DNA of 64,000 nucleotides from Notospermus geniculatus (lineage: Eukaryota > Nemertea > Pilidiophora > Heteronemertea > Lineidae), in assembly GCA_002633025.1 (NCBI GenBank), contig NMRB01001531.1:74555-138554 (forward strand), read 5' to 3'. The notes beneath the pieces were generated by a model, which made no database searches, was not told the origin of the DNA, and saw only the letters and a program-made list of their open reading frames with translations. The stretch's first letter is position 1. Each line of letters begins with the position of its first letter. This document shows, piece by piece, positions 33,701-45,600 of the stretch. A program made the translations under genes and the position numbers.

Positions 33701-36700
33701 CCGTATAGGCACCATGCATCGTGTAGGAATAGGCTAACCTCTTCCTACACTCTGCAGCAAGCAGCCAGATTCCGTGTTGGGAGTTTCTCGTGCGCCCAAT
33801 CAGAAGCATCGTCGTTTCTTCGTCGTTCACGGAAGAAAAAATATCAATGATGTCATTTCATCAAATTTTGATTGGTCAACGTCATTACCGGGAACACGTC
33901 ATGCACGTGGGTCGGTGCAAGCTTTGCCGTGATTGGTTGCTTTTTTGGGACCGGGGAAATCCGTTGAACACAAAATGTGGTTTGCTTGCGTGAAGGTCAA
34001 GGGAGGAGAAGTTGAGTCTTGACCTGAACTCAGCGAAGATGGGTGGCGCCGGCCGTCGAGAGTGGCAATACCGTGGTCCTTTAACCCTTGACAATCAGAT
34101 AATGACATACTTCTCTGTGTTTCCCTATGCTCTACCCAGCTGTGTTTTAAAAAATAAACGGACATGGGAACATTAAAAAGTGTTGCACCGATTCTTCGCA
34201 TATCCTGCACGAAATAATATTTGATCCTTAACAACACTGCTAATGGATTTGCCATCGATTGATGATGTTTATTCGTATTCTATCAAACAATCACATTTTC
34301 GTAATCGAGTAATTCACATCATGGTGAAGTGTCACAATAGGGTCGTTTAGACGACAGGCAAAAATCCACATGCGATCCAATCCGATTCAAATGATTCTTG
34401 CGTGTAAACGCTGTCCAATGCGGTCCAATGTTGATTTAAAATGGTCCCGAATCCACATTGGACCACATTCAAATCTCGTCTAAACGCAAATGAGACCGGA
34501 ACCAAACGGATCGAATCTGAATGTGGTTTTTTGGCTTGTCGTCTATGGCCCCATTAGTGAGGTTTCGCAAATCTGACGAAACACGAAGTACGAAATACGA
34601 AATTGGACTTCATTTCCATGACGTAATGTATTTCTGGAGATGGTTGGTACCACAAATGTCTCTGCTGCCAGTGCATCTTTTAGCATATCATTTAAGACCG
34701 AGAGAGTTATGGTGCAGTCTTGAATTTTTAAATTTCTACTTCGTATCTACGAAGTGAAAACGAAAGATAAATTTTAGTCCGGGGCTGAGGGGGGTCCTGT
34801 GTGCAATCGTTTTCCCCCTAATTTTGACTCTTGATCCTTGTAGGGGACCCCTAGGAGATTGAAACACTGTAACTCTATCTGCCAACTTCATACGTTAAAA
34901 GACGCTCTTGCAGCAGGCGACATTTGTGGTCCAACCATCTCCTGAAATACATTACGTCATGAAATGAAGTCCAATTTCGTATTTCGTACTTGGTGTTTTG
35001 TCAGATTTGCGAAACCTCACTATTATCAGGGACAGCAACATATCACAATAGATATCCGCCACGAACTAACACGAAAAGACGACGGAACTCGCCGGAGAGT
35101 GGTCCGGCAGATGCATACGTGCATGTAATGTACGTGTGCATGTATACAAAAGGACAGATTGTACTTAATACAATCATACATGTACACCGCTTTTGGAGAA
35201 TGCGACTGTGATTTGTCCAAGTCATAATGGAATCGCTTCCAATTGGTCAAGCAAATGCAACTGAGTGCAATCCCTAATGACTTAACCTTTTGGTCGCCAT
35301 AGTTTTAAATGGGTACACTACGACAAAACCGTTTCATGAATAACTGCCGAAGCATCCCTTTTAATGATGGGTTTTGGCGAAGCTAGATTCATGCTTCTCC
35401 GTTTTGCGCTTTGCGCCTGTCCGTTCCCTGTGTTTATGTGTGTGGTACCAAAAATAATATTACTTTTTCTACCACGCACTCACATACGAAACGGACACGC
35501 GCAAAGCGTAAAACGCAAAGTATGAATCTATCATACTTTGCGTTTTGCGGAAACAGGCACGCGCAAAGCGTAAAACGCAAAGTATGAATCTATCATACTT
35601 TGCGTTTTGCGGAAACGGACACGCGCAAAGCGCAAAAGGCAAAGTATGAATCTATCTTACTTTGCGTTTTGCGCGTGTCCGTTTCCTATGTGAGTGCATG
35701 GTAGAAAAACGGATCCGGTCCGTTTCCACACTGAAAAAAAATTTCGGCTCATGTTGAGTACTTTGGGCTACTCATCAGTCATTTTGTCCGTGAGATGAGT
35801 AGAAAGGTACTAATCGGGTACTCATCGGGCCAAGGAGCTGCATTTGGAGTTCCTTGCTACTCGCTATGAGTATCTTTCTACTCGCTCTCAGTACCTTTCT
35901 ACTCGAATATGAGTACCTTTCTACTCATCTCACGGACAAAACGAGTACCCCGAAGGTACTCAACATGATTAGGAATTTTTTTTCAGTGCAGTCCGTTTGC
36001 CCCAAAAGTCAATTTGATCGAATTTTCACGGACAAAATTCATGTACCAATAAACCCCGCTTTATGCCGAGTTTACATAAAGGGCTCACAAAGATTTCATG
36101 GTCATGAACCCTTTATTAGGCCATTCCTTGCCAGCGGGGACCGTAAATACCTCTGAATGTGTGTAATAGTACAGAGGCCCGTCGTGTCAAAGGTGTTGCA
36201 CTGAAGGGGCCAAAATATTTTGATAAAAGCGCCCCAAAATCACATTTCTACACAGAATATTTGAAATTATAGGATACCGGTATATTATGAACGGCCTCGA
36301 TGAGTAGAACACAGTACAAGCCTGGTGGCGTTAAGGTTCACGTAGTGAAATTATCGAAAAAACTATCGCAATTGAGGGACATGGGGCACCATTTTAGAAA
36401 TTCTGAACTTCCAATACCCGACATGGTCCTAAGGATAGTTCATTGCTTTGCCACCAGGGAAGTTATGGCACTACGCGTAGAATCCAGGCAGTGCTCATCC
36501 AGGATGCGATTACCTGCGCTCGACGATCAGTAGCCTGCTTTGTTCACCCAGGTGGTGATGATCGACTCATTATTCACAGGGGAGGCAGGCAAGGCGGGTT
36601 GATTTCTAATTATTAGGCGTTTCACCAAGAGTTATCTACATTAATAATTCATACCTTATCTCAAAAATCGGCTAGTTTATTGTAACCTTTCTCCCACAAA

Positions 36701-37904
36701 ATGTATCATTTTACCTTTTTGCGATGTTGACTTACATCTAACAATCCTGAAACCCCTACGCCATCCAATAATAGGCTCGTCCTGCCTGTGTTATTCTGCC
36801 ATGTATTGGATATCGCGAATGCACTGGGCATTAAACGCAATTTTTAGGTCAACTAACGAATATTATGGCCCCAGAAGAAATCCGAAGCAGCAAATGGATA
36901 TCTACTTTTAACTTTTTAAGGTTATTCACTAAAAGTTCATCTCCATCGAAGGTTATCCGATTTTATTGGCTTCCAATCTTCAGCCTCACAGTGAAAGTTT
37001 CCTGCGTGAGTGCGAAGCCCTGGTTATGATAATGTGAATAACCGCGCTATCGAAGAGTGAATCGGGCAAAACCGGTATGAAAATAATGGTCACTACGTGA
37101 ACCAAAAATATTTTGATTGAAATCATGCGAAGAAAGTTTCCTTCCATCAAATGCGGCTTTCAGCGGATTTTTTTCAACGATGATACCATTAGATATCCAG
37201 GAAAATTTTCTACCATATGTATAGGTGGCCAATGTACTGTATCGCATTGGTTTGGGGATATTTAAAGCAAATCGCTCACGGGGTTTGTTTTGACTTTTGA
37301 GCGACCCTCCCATAGCAAGTGAATGTAGCCTCCAGGCAAAGCCGTGCTCCAGTCATACAAAACCTGTGTAAATATGCGAACGTGCACCTGGGGACGGAGG
37401 TTCCATAAAAAAATTGTTAAAATGGACTAATGACATTTTCAAATTCAGTCGGTCAAAATGTACATTTTGTACTATTCACATTGATTTCCAAGCGGCAGAT
37501 TTTGCAGAATACGCCTCCGAAGTTTGGCTGTCTAATGCATTTCCCATTAAACTAAAATCCTTCTTTCGCCTTTTTCTCAAAATGGGCTTGATTTTTATCT
37601 TGATATTGAGGACCAACTGTCATGACGCCCCAACAAACCCCGCGAGGGATTTGCTTTAAGAAAAACTGGTGTCCATTAACTTTTGAACACGAGTGTACGT
37701 ACGTTTGTCACTCTATCTCTCGGACGCGGGGCATTCATTTTCCTGCAAAACCCTGTCGGTGTATGATCGGCTAGGCCTACCTAAAGAATTAAACAAATGA
37801 CATTAATTCGTAACAACAAAATACAAAAACATCTTACCTTTGGTGCTCCCCATCACTAGGCACCAAAGTAGGCCTAACAGTTGAAAATGTTCCAGCGATT
37901 TCAT
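30703..37904 (-). CDS. P3: secreted PLAT-like + PAN protein gene
   Basis: Minus-strand exons: SP 37838-37904, A 32544-32685, B 31974-32070, C 31468-31573, D 30703-30947 (67+142+97+106+245 = 657 nt, 218 residues plus TAA). SP reads MKSLEHFQLLGLLWCLVMG, three residues longer than in P1/P2. Exons A to D are nearly those of P2 with a few replacements (for example NCDRI for NCDHI in A, and ENPKG for GNPKG in D). The frame is open throughout and every junction phase matches. Intron 1 (32686-37837) is unrelated to that of P2 and holds several foldbacks. Domain reading is as for P2. An AATAAA on the minus strand (30280-30285) is a candidate polyadenylation signal. Being a recent duplicate, it could be the second haplotype of P2 if the assembly is not collapsed. 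Confidence 0.75.
31614..31738. repeat. Foldback element, GAGTTTTCGCAAAGCCCCCG arms (block 2)
   Basis: Orthologous to 9733-9849, with a slightly longer inner arm (AACGCCAACGCC). Confidence 0.8.
33006..34080. mobile_element. 1.08-kb TTAA element, AGGACCACGGTA termini
   Basis: AGGACCACGGTAGTGCCACT at the left and GCAATACCGTGGTCCT at the right are ends of about 48-bp inverted repeats (including GACAGCCGGCGCCACC). TTAA is duplicated at 33002-33005 and 34081-34084. It is the longest member of a family with copies at 39125-39409 and 58665-58853 and fragments elsewhere. No transposase frame longer than about 118 codons is visible. Confidence 0.85.
34339..34553. repeat. Foldback element GGGTCGTTTAGACGACAGG
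   Basis: Left GTTTAGACGACAGGCAAAAA and right TTTTTTGGCTTGTCGTCTATGG pair imperfectly. The inner part has repeated GATCCAAT/GGTCCAAT words and GTGTAAACGC against CGTCTAAACGC. Confidence 0.65.
34557..35020. mobile_element. 464-bp foldback, GTGAGGTTTCGCAAATCTGA termini
   Basis: Inverted arms of about 120 bp (through CATTTCCATGACGTAATGTA), TA on both flanks. The outer 14 bases match the termini of the 2976-3093 family although the interiors are unrelated. Confidence 0.85.
35390..35715. repeat. Tandem hairpin repeats of TTTGCGTTTTGCG
   Basis: Two full ~75-bp units and flanking partial units each contain CGCAAAGTATGAATCTATC followed by ATACTTTGCGTTTTGCG, so every unit is itself a hairpin. The whole tract is bracketed by inverted GTGTGGTA.../...TGTGAGTGCATGGTAG sequence. 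Confidence 0.8.
35729..35988. repeat. CACTG foldback element with TACTCAT-rich arms
   Basis: CACTGAAAAAAAATTTCGGC at the left and AGGAATTTTTTTTCAGTG at the right; the arms carry repeated GAGTA/TACTC words. CACTG ends resemble CACTA-type (EnSpm) elements, but I could not find a matching 3-bp duplication. Confidence 0.65.
35990..37260. other. P3 intron 1, unrecognised sequence
   Basis: Contains no family exon and no long inverted repeat. Frames up to 100 codons lack domain patterns. A short stretch near 36321 (AAGCCTGGTGGCGTTAAGGTTCACGT region) resembles 63660-63690 weakly. Confidence 0.35.
37261..37659. mobile_element. Inverted-repeat element TTTAAAGCAAATCGCTC
   Basis: Ends TTTAAAGC...GGGGTTTGTT and AACAAACCCCGCGAGGGATT...GCTTTAA. 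The interior matches the complement of the element at 59364-59754, including an open stretch of about 80 codons with CTFCTI and SEVWLSNAFPIKLKSFF. Confidence 0.8.
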
Positions 37905-38068
37905 ATCTGCGTCTGGTCAATACGTTGTACACTGCTAGAGTGATCTGCAATGTTGCTGTTAGTGTTACTGTGACAATTTTCTCCAACTCTGCAAACAGCG
38001 ACTCTCCAAAGGTTACCGAAGCTTGCCGACACTGTACGGAGGTTGTGTATCATGCACTGGGATAGACT

Positions 38069-38405
38069 AGTTCCTGATCCTACCAACCTGCGCGCTGCAG
38101 TCGTGGCTTGTTTGGTAGGACCAGTATTGGCCGCCATTTTTGGACAAATGCTGCCAGTGACGTCACTGGAAATTTTATATAAATTATGTAAATTTATTTA
38201 ATTCTCAATACGGCTGACGTACCGGAAAGCAGATAGAGGGTGACCTCCATTTGACCCAGGAAATCCACCAATCACGAAGGTGTTAAAAATAGAAAGGTAT
38301 CAACACAATAGTTCCTATACGTATCACCTGCGCCAGCACCGGCCAATCAGATTCACGAACGCGATAGGCACGACCGGTCCCAACATATGCTAGTCCGCCG
38401 TAAAA
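38069..38405. repeat. ~330-bp dispersed repeat, inverted relative to 51222-51535
   Basis: CTGATCCTACCAACCTGCGC to GAACGCGATAGGCACGACCG matches the complement of 51222-51535 along its length with indels. It lies just upstream of the P3 SP exon; the other copy lies upstream of P5 exon D. Confidence 0.75.
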
Positions 38406-38754
38406 TTGTTAGACCAGGTACCAGTCAAGCACTGGGAACAACTGAGACCTGCAGGCGCCTGTTTCATAAAGTGACTTGTTCAATGCATTTTCCATTTGGT
38501 TAAAGCGCCTCTGTATGCATTAGATCTTCTATCTGGCGGCCGACGTAACCTTTGACCTTTAGACAACCTCGTTTATAGGTTTACAGACACGATCAATGTA
38601 CAACGTGTACCACAGCACTAATTCATGGTGGCGAGGTTGATCAAGTGATGACTTGTGTCAGTGCATGTTCGACGAGAATGTTCAAATCTATCTATATTTG
38701 AATGATGTAAGTAACCAATTGTGCATTGAGACTGTTGCTACGCATAAAAGAATG

Positions 38755-38915
38755 AGTTTGTTACATGTATGTAGAGTTAGTCACGCTATAAAAGCGCGTT
38801 GAACTAAGTGATGATGGCGGCCATTTTTGTCAGATAAGGTTTCGACAGAGTATCAGTCCAGCCACGGTGTTACCACTGACTACATATAGGCTGGACAGGA
38901 CACTAGTATTATCAA
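38755..38915. repeat. Dispersed repeat with TTAGTCACGCTATAAAAGCGCG
   Basis: Related sequence occurs at 49230-49330, 54100-54330 and 62670-63125 (GTTATAGCGTGACTAACCC, then a TATATAGCCAGTG...GGCTGGACTG block on the other side). TATAAAA is present here, but the copies are scattered in introns and intergenic DNA, so I treat it as a repeat. Confidence 0.55.
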
Positions 38916-39124
38916 GATGGGGAGGGATAAAGAGTCACCTCATGCATAATCTGGCACTTTAAGGTATCATCAGCTTAAGGTCACTTTTTGAAACAGCGCA
39001 CTGTCTATAGCCACCTGAAGTTTATATCACATCGCAGAAGAAATAAAAAGACACAGCAGACATTGGATCCCACAAGGAAAAGTGTTTAATGTCAACCACC
39101 GTCTCGTTTGGTTGAATGTATTAA

Positions 39125-39409
39125 AGGACCACGGTATTGCCACTTTTTCTCGACAGCCGGCGCCACCGCGCCACTCTCCAACCCAGGGACTGACTAGTAT
39201 ACGTTGTCGGCGAACTGACCCGATCTGCTACAGGTGCCACCGCGCCCGCGCCACTCTCCAATCCAAGGGACTAACTACGTTTCGGCGAATGACCCGAATT
39301 TACTGCGTACATTTTGTAATGGATTTTTGTAGTTCGTGTTGCTGCCGCTAGGTGGCACCATCTGCGTCGGCAGTCAAACTACGTATCAGAGATCGCATAC
39401 CGTGCTCCT
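39125..39409. mobile_element. TTAA element AGGACCACGGTATTGCC, 285 bp
   Basis: Left AGGACCACGGTATTGCCACT, right GATCGCATACCGTGCTCCT; TTAA at 39121-39124 and 39410-39413. It contains a short tandem duplication (GCGCCACTCTCCAA twice) and GCCGCTAGGTGGCACC, the word also seen in fragments near 4310, 8815, 26445 and 31085. Confidence 0.85.
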
Positions 39410-39694
39410 TTAAAGACGCTTGCCTTAGTGTTTTTTGTTGTTGTGCAGACGACGCAGGAGGATAAATTTGAAATGCTGACAAAGGGAGGTTAAGAAAATA
39501 AACGATAATAAAACGTAAACGATTCGACAATGACGTCACACTCCATTCATAAACCTGAAATCGGAATGCCATGTCATGACGTCACCGTACGCTTACATCG
39601 TTCAATTTCTAGTTCATTTCGATTGGACTGCATCCCTGCGGAGGTTGCATTGTTCCAAAAATTAATAAGCGCTTATGAAAGTTGATTGTACGCA

Positions 39695-42600
39695 TCACTC
39701 CGGGTATTTCGATTTTACATCAATTCGTCTGAAGTACACCAATCTTCTGTAAGTCATCGTTCCAAGCTGACTTCCATCATTGTATTTCCTCAGTTGACAC
39801 CAGTTAGAGTTCACCATGATGAACGCCTCGCATGATTCACTTTCCTTACACAAGATGGCACATTCTGATACATGCAGGGTACCGGTACTTGTGGGGTTGT
39901 CGATCAATGCCCCCAGTTTACCGTCTGTCTGTTCCTGAAAAGTGGCGACTGAGCCTGAAAATGATGAGGATTCATTCAGCAGTAATCACGAAAAACAACT
40001 CCAATAATAATAGGTCAAAAGAGCAAAAGTCGTATTGGGAGGAGGGGCAAATCACGACTTGCTTTGGGCGCTTGATTCACACGAGATCTCGCGAGATTTC
40101 ATATTTGGGCTAGGAGGTGTCAGTGAGTTGATCAATAGGTGCCACTACGGCCCAATTCAATGCATAAAGCTGACCCATTCATTCTTCAATCACGTGGATT
40201 TTCCTCTGTATTGGTCCGCTAGAACTTTGCTGCCATCTTTTGGCAATGCGCGCGGCAGACTGCTCCTATTGGCTGTGCTTCCGGTGTCCCAGAACAAGAG
40301 TTCATCAAACAGCAGCCTCGTTCGCAGTCATCGCGCACCTGTGCATCTCACACTACACAGGGCGGGGTTCTCGTCTGCTGTTGAGAGAGCCTACCCAAAT
40401 ATCCCAGCGAGGACGACGGGAACCAGGCTGGCCAAAGAGAATCCCCAAACACTTTTAGGCCAATATAAAAATGTTCGTTCATCAAGGTTAATAGGGAGGT
40501 TTAGAAATCAAACGATAAACGTAAATGCTAACGACAACGTTATTTTTGTACCGAAAATGCAATATAAAATCTGGTGAATGTGTAGGCCTACATTTAGTAT
40601 GAAAAATAACGTTGTCGTAAAATTTACGTTTATCGTTTGATTTCAACCTCCCTATTTTGCGCTTTTACAGGCGGGGACGCCCTATCCACTCCCTGTAGGA
40701 TACCAAGTGATCAAAATCGTTTCTGAAAGGCAATTCCAGGCAAAGTAGGTTAAAGGACATACCTACACCTGTTGATGGAAAAGTAATGGGGCTGTACGAC
40801 TTCCTCAGTGAAACCCACGTCGTTTGAAACAAAAGGATATATTGCGTCCGCGAGTTCTTCACCACCACCTGAAACAAAATTCGGAAGGTGATTTTATACG
40901 TAGGCCAAACTGTCAGATAATAGGAAGGTTAAGAAATTAAACGATAAACGTTAACGACAACGTTATTTTTGTACCAAAAATGCAATAATAAAATCTGGAT
41001 GATGTGCAGTATGAAAAATTACGTTGTCGTAAAGTTTACGTTTATCGTTTGATTTCTTAACCTCCCTAATGATAGCCATATTAAACGAGGCAGATGCTCA
41101 TTCCGCGCGAAAGGCACGTCTCAAATTCGCTCATTTTAGCGGCTAGCTAGATTAAATGAGACAAGATAGTTGGATGTCTACGAATGAAAAAAAAACATGG
41201 CGGCTGTGCCCTACTATGGGGAAATCGTTTTCGTTTCCGTAACATTAGGGAGGTTTCGAAATCGAACGATACACGTAAACGTTAACGATAACGTTATTTT
41301 TGTACCGAAAATGCAATATAAAATCTGGTTAATGTGTAGTATGAAAGTTAACGTTGTCGTAAAGTTTACGTTTATCGTTTGATTTCTAAACACCCTATTT
41401 GTTCGAGTAACCCCTCCGGTGCAGTTGTCAGAATTCCTCGAAGTTCCGCGCAGAAGTGCCATTGCTCTTACCCTGATCAGATCTGCTCCATCCTGACCAG
41501 TTGTTCTGATTGCAAAATATCTCAATCTGCCTATTTCTTTAGGACACGTCATCGTTTTACTCAACACGCTGAAACGTGAAATGCGTATTTTTTTATACCG
41601 TGTTGTACTACGAGTGAGAATTCCAAACGGCACGGTACCCCCGGCCGTGTGACATCTGCTGCCCTAGTTTCTGTATGTCAGTGTATCCCCTTAAAGGTGC
41701 TCTAGTTCGAATTGTAAACATCATGGTTTGTTTATTTACATGGTTGATTATAATAGTTATTTTTCCTCGGACAGGTGGCAGCACCGTATATACCAAAACA
41801 TTAATGTTATCTGTTTTTACATATATCTTGATAAATATTCTTGTAACTGAAATATATTTACGATTTTACGCTCAAGAACAAACAAAAAGTTGTGAAAGGC
41901 GAGATTTAATTCGATTTTATCTGATTTGTTAGTACCAGAAGTTGACAATAGGTGGCACACCGTAATGTTTACAACTCGAACTAGAGCACATTTAATGTTT
42001 TGGGGAACGCTGTAAATAGATTCGTTTCTCTGTCTGCCCTCTATTGTCAAGTCGCGGCTTATTCCATCAGACAATAGTAGGGGGACACTCGCAGATAGTC
42101 TCGCGTCACCAGCCTCTCTCTCTTACAGGAGAGAGTCTGGTAGCAAAGGCCAAAACTTTCGTTACCGCCAGGTGGCGAGTGTCCATACTCAACACGCTGA
42201 AACGTGAAATGCGTATTTTTTTATACCGTGTTGTACTACGAGTGAGAATTCCAAACGGCACGGTACCCCCGGCCGTGCGACATCTGCTGCCCTAGTTTCT
42301 GTATGTCAGTGTATCCCCTTAAAGGTGCTCCAGTTCGAATTGTAAACATCATGGTTTGTTTATTTACATGGTTGATTATAATAGTTATTTTTCCTCGGAC
42401 AGGTGGCAGCACCGTCATACCAAAACATTAATGTTATCTGTTTTTATATATATCTTGATAAATATTCTTGTAACTGAAATATATTTACGATTTTACGCTC
42501 AAGAACAAACAAAAAGTTGTGAAAGGCGAGATTTAATTCGATTTTATCTGGTTTGTTAGTACCAGAAGTTGACAATAGGTGGCACACCGTAATGTTTACA

Positions 42601-45600
42601 ACTCGAACTAGAGCACATTTAATGTTTTGGGAAACGCTGTAAATAGACTCGTTTCTCTGTCTGCCCCCTATTGTCAAGTCGCGGCTTATTCCATCAGACA
42701 ATAGTAGGGGGACACTCGCAGATGGAGAACACTGACAAACATTACACCGGGTTTTTGAATCTTAAAGTCCAAAGTTTGCGCCTACTTTTTCAATTCACAA
42801 ATTAAAAAGTTAGGGGGTATAATGCTGATCAAGATGCTTATTGTTTCATTGAAAAATTCCAATTGGTTAAAAAGTTATAACATATTTCATGGATGGCCGG
42901 GGCTATTCGTACCGTGACGGTGCAAATAACGCCAAACCAGATCTTATTCGTACCGTGACGGTGTGAATAGTGTGCCGTCGGTTCTTATTCGTACCGTGAC
43001 GGTGTGAATAGTGCGCCGCCGGTTCTTATTCGTACCGTGACGGTGTGAATAGGAACAGCTCTTATTTACACCGTCACGGTGTGGGAATAGTGTGTGGAGA
43101 ATATTCGTACCGTGACAGTAATTTCTGCACCGTAAGGGCTGATTCATACTCGCTTGCGGACCGTCAAGCGCATGAAACTGATCGCAGGTTTCCACGACGT
43201 GAATGTGCACACGCAGTGAAATTGATCATAGTCGGCGCAAAATCCGGACGGAGTATGAATCAGCCTTAACTCGGACAGTGCGACTGTGCCGGGCAGCAGA
43301 TCTAAAATGATATTTCAGCCTGGGCATTTTTTTTCCTTTGACGGGGTCCAGTGACCCCATCTTTCACAGTTAATGATGAAATGTTGGCCTCTGCTGTCTG
43401 ATGATAAAATATTTTTCATAGGCCTAGGCCCTAGGCCTAAATTGTTTTTGAACTTTTTCGAAAAAAATTGGCTCAAGAATTACGCAGTTCCCCGTTTTCC
43501 GAGACAGTCACACGGATCGATATCACGATATCGATAAAAAGACGAAAAGAAGAATAAAAGGAGGTGAAAGAAGAACTAAGAGCAAGGACTAAGAGAAAAT
43601 AAAAGAATAACTTGACAGTTATTCTGGGGCTCGAACCCGCGGCCTTCCGTTTGATAACCACCCACGCAAACCACTCAGCCACTGCGGCTCATGCTGTGAC
43701 CCGTCGGGAATCATTAGATACTTTAGTAGGCCCACCTTGCCCAAAAGCATTGATTATAAAACTTTTTTTCCTGGTAGTGGTTATAAATTAACGTTTTCAT
43801 CAAGGATATTGAAAAAAAATCCGGCATTGTGCGAGATGATACCGGTAACTTCATCTGGCATGCCTTGAATGAAGCTTTCTGATTGGCTGTTTACGACGGT
43901 GTGAATAAGATCTGGTTTGGCGTTATTTGCACCGTGACGGTACGAATAGCCAGTGCGTTNNNNNNNNNNNNNNNNNNNNNNNNNNNNNNNNNNNNNNNNN
44001 NNNNNNNNNNNNNNNNNNNNNNNNNNNNNNNNNNNNNNNNNNNNNNNNNNNNNNNNNNNNNNNNNNNNNNNNNNNNNNNNNNNNNNNNNNNNNNNNNNNN
44101 NNNNNNNNNNNNNNNNNNNNNNNNNNNNNNNNNNNNNNNNNNNNNNNNNNNNNNNNNNNNNNNNNNNNNNNNNNNNNNNNNNNNNNNNNNNNNNNNNNNN
44201 NNNNNNNNNNNNNNNNNNNNNNNNNNNNNNNNNNNNNNNNNNNNNNNNNNNNNNNNNNNNNNNNNNNNNNNNNNNNNNNNNNNNNNNNNNNNNNNNNNNN
44301 NNNNNNNNNNNNNNNNNNNNNNNNNNNNNNNNNNNNNNNNNNNNNNNNNNNNNNNNNNNNNNNNNNNNNNNNNNNNNNNNNNNNNNNNNNNNNNNNNNNN
44401 NNNNNNNNNNNNNNNNNNNNNNNNNNNNNNNNNNNNNNNNNNNNNNNNNNNNNNNNNNNNNNNNNNNNNNNNNNNNNNNNNNNNNNNNNNNNNNNNNNNN
44501 NNNNNNNNNNNNNNNNNNNNNNNNNNNNNNNNNNNNNNNNNNNNNNNNNNNNNNNNNNNNNNNNNNNNNNNNNNNNNNNNNNNNNNNNNNNNNNNNNNNN
44601 NNNNTGGTCATCGATTGCTGGAATAAGCCGATTGTACAATAGGACTTACATTTTGTGCCATGGATTAGGTCACTTCCGACCAGGGAGTCGAAGTTCAGCC
44701 AGACGGTAAATCGATCCTGATACAATACAATTCCACTTTATTTCATCAGCGATCCACCTCAAACGGCCAGGCTCGATCGCTGTCTACATATCACTCGGTG
44801 AAAACCACGACAAAACGTGTTAAAAAGGTAACATTTCCCTCGGACTATTTCGTTCCTTGTTCGTTCATCATGCGTTTCACGGGCGCAGCCATGTTTAATC
44901 AGCCGTTGGCCAATCAGATTCGGATGCTCTGAGCTGGACACTCGCCACCTGGCGGTAACGAAAGTTTTGGCCTTTGCTACCAGACTCTCTCCTGTAAGAG
45001 TCAGAGAGAGGCTGGTGACGCGAGACTAACTCGCAGATGGAGAACACTGAAAAACATTACACCGGGTTTTTGAATCTTAAAGTCCAAAGTTTGCGCCTAC
45101 TTTTTCAATTCACAAATTAAAAAGTTAGGGGATATAATGCTGATCAAGATGCTTCTTGTTTCATTGAAAAATTCCAATTGGTTAAAAAGTTATAACATAT
45201 TTCATGGATTTTGGTCAGACGACAGTGTTGGGCCTAATTTGATGACGTCATCTGAGGAATTTACATAATGAGCATGCATTTTAGTGCTGCAGCGGACTTG
45301 CGCAACTATTCATGTGAAAGAATGGAGTCAGAAATTTGTCTCTTGGTAAATATGTGAATGAAAATGAGCTTTACATGTATCTCCGCATTGGATGGTTCAG
45401 ATTTGATCATACCTGCAATGACATCACGCATAAATTAGCATTTTCGACTCTGCCTAGTTCCTTTAATACTATACGGAAAATAGCACGGGCATTTTCACAT
45501 ATTCTGCGATATCTTGCAAACTGCTCATCCGAATTTGACGAAACAAAAAGCAAAATATGTGTATTTGTGTATTCTATACGACTCTATACGTCAGTAATAA

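Larger units (their letters stand above)
41560..42704. repeat. Tandem duplication, offset about 628 bp, in P4 intron
   Basis: 41560-42076 repeats at about 42188-42704. Each copy contains the first bases and acceptor of exon B (CAACACGCTGAAACGTGAAA), ACTACGAGTGAGAATTCCAA and a TTAA element. The second copy has no exon B body, so it cannot be spliced as an exon. Confidence 0.9.

Noticed and set aside
36300-36533. 77-codon plus-strand frame weakly resembling 63656-63757
   Set aside because: Similarity is limited to about 30 bases and the frames do not correspond over their length.
38788-38800. TATAAAA promoter for a plus-strand gene
   Set aside because: The word lies in a dispersed repeat, other copies of which sit within introns; no start exon follows.
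40035-40577. 180-codon plus-strand frame between P4 exons D and C
   Set aside because: It overlaps two foldback elements and lies antisense in a P4 intron; no domain pattern.
43612-43690. Functional tRNA gene
   Set aside because: Box A and box B words are good but the acceptor stem and anticodon arm do not pair convincingly, so it is listed as tRNA-like only.
43781-44725. Long frames of unknown residues
   Set aside because: They cross the run of N and carry no information.
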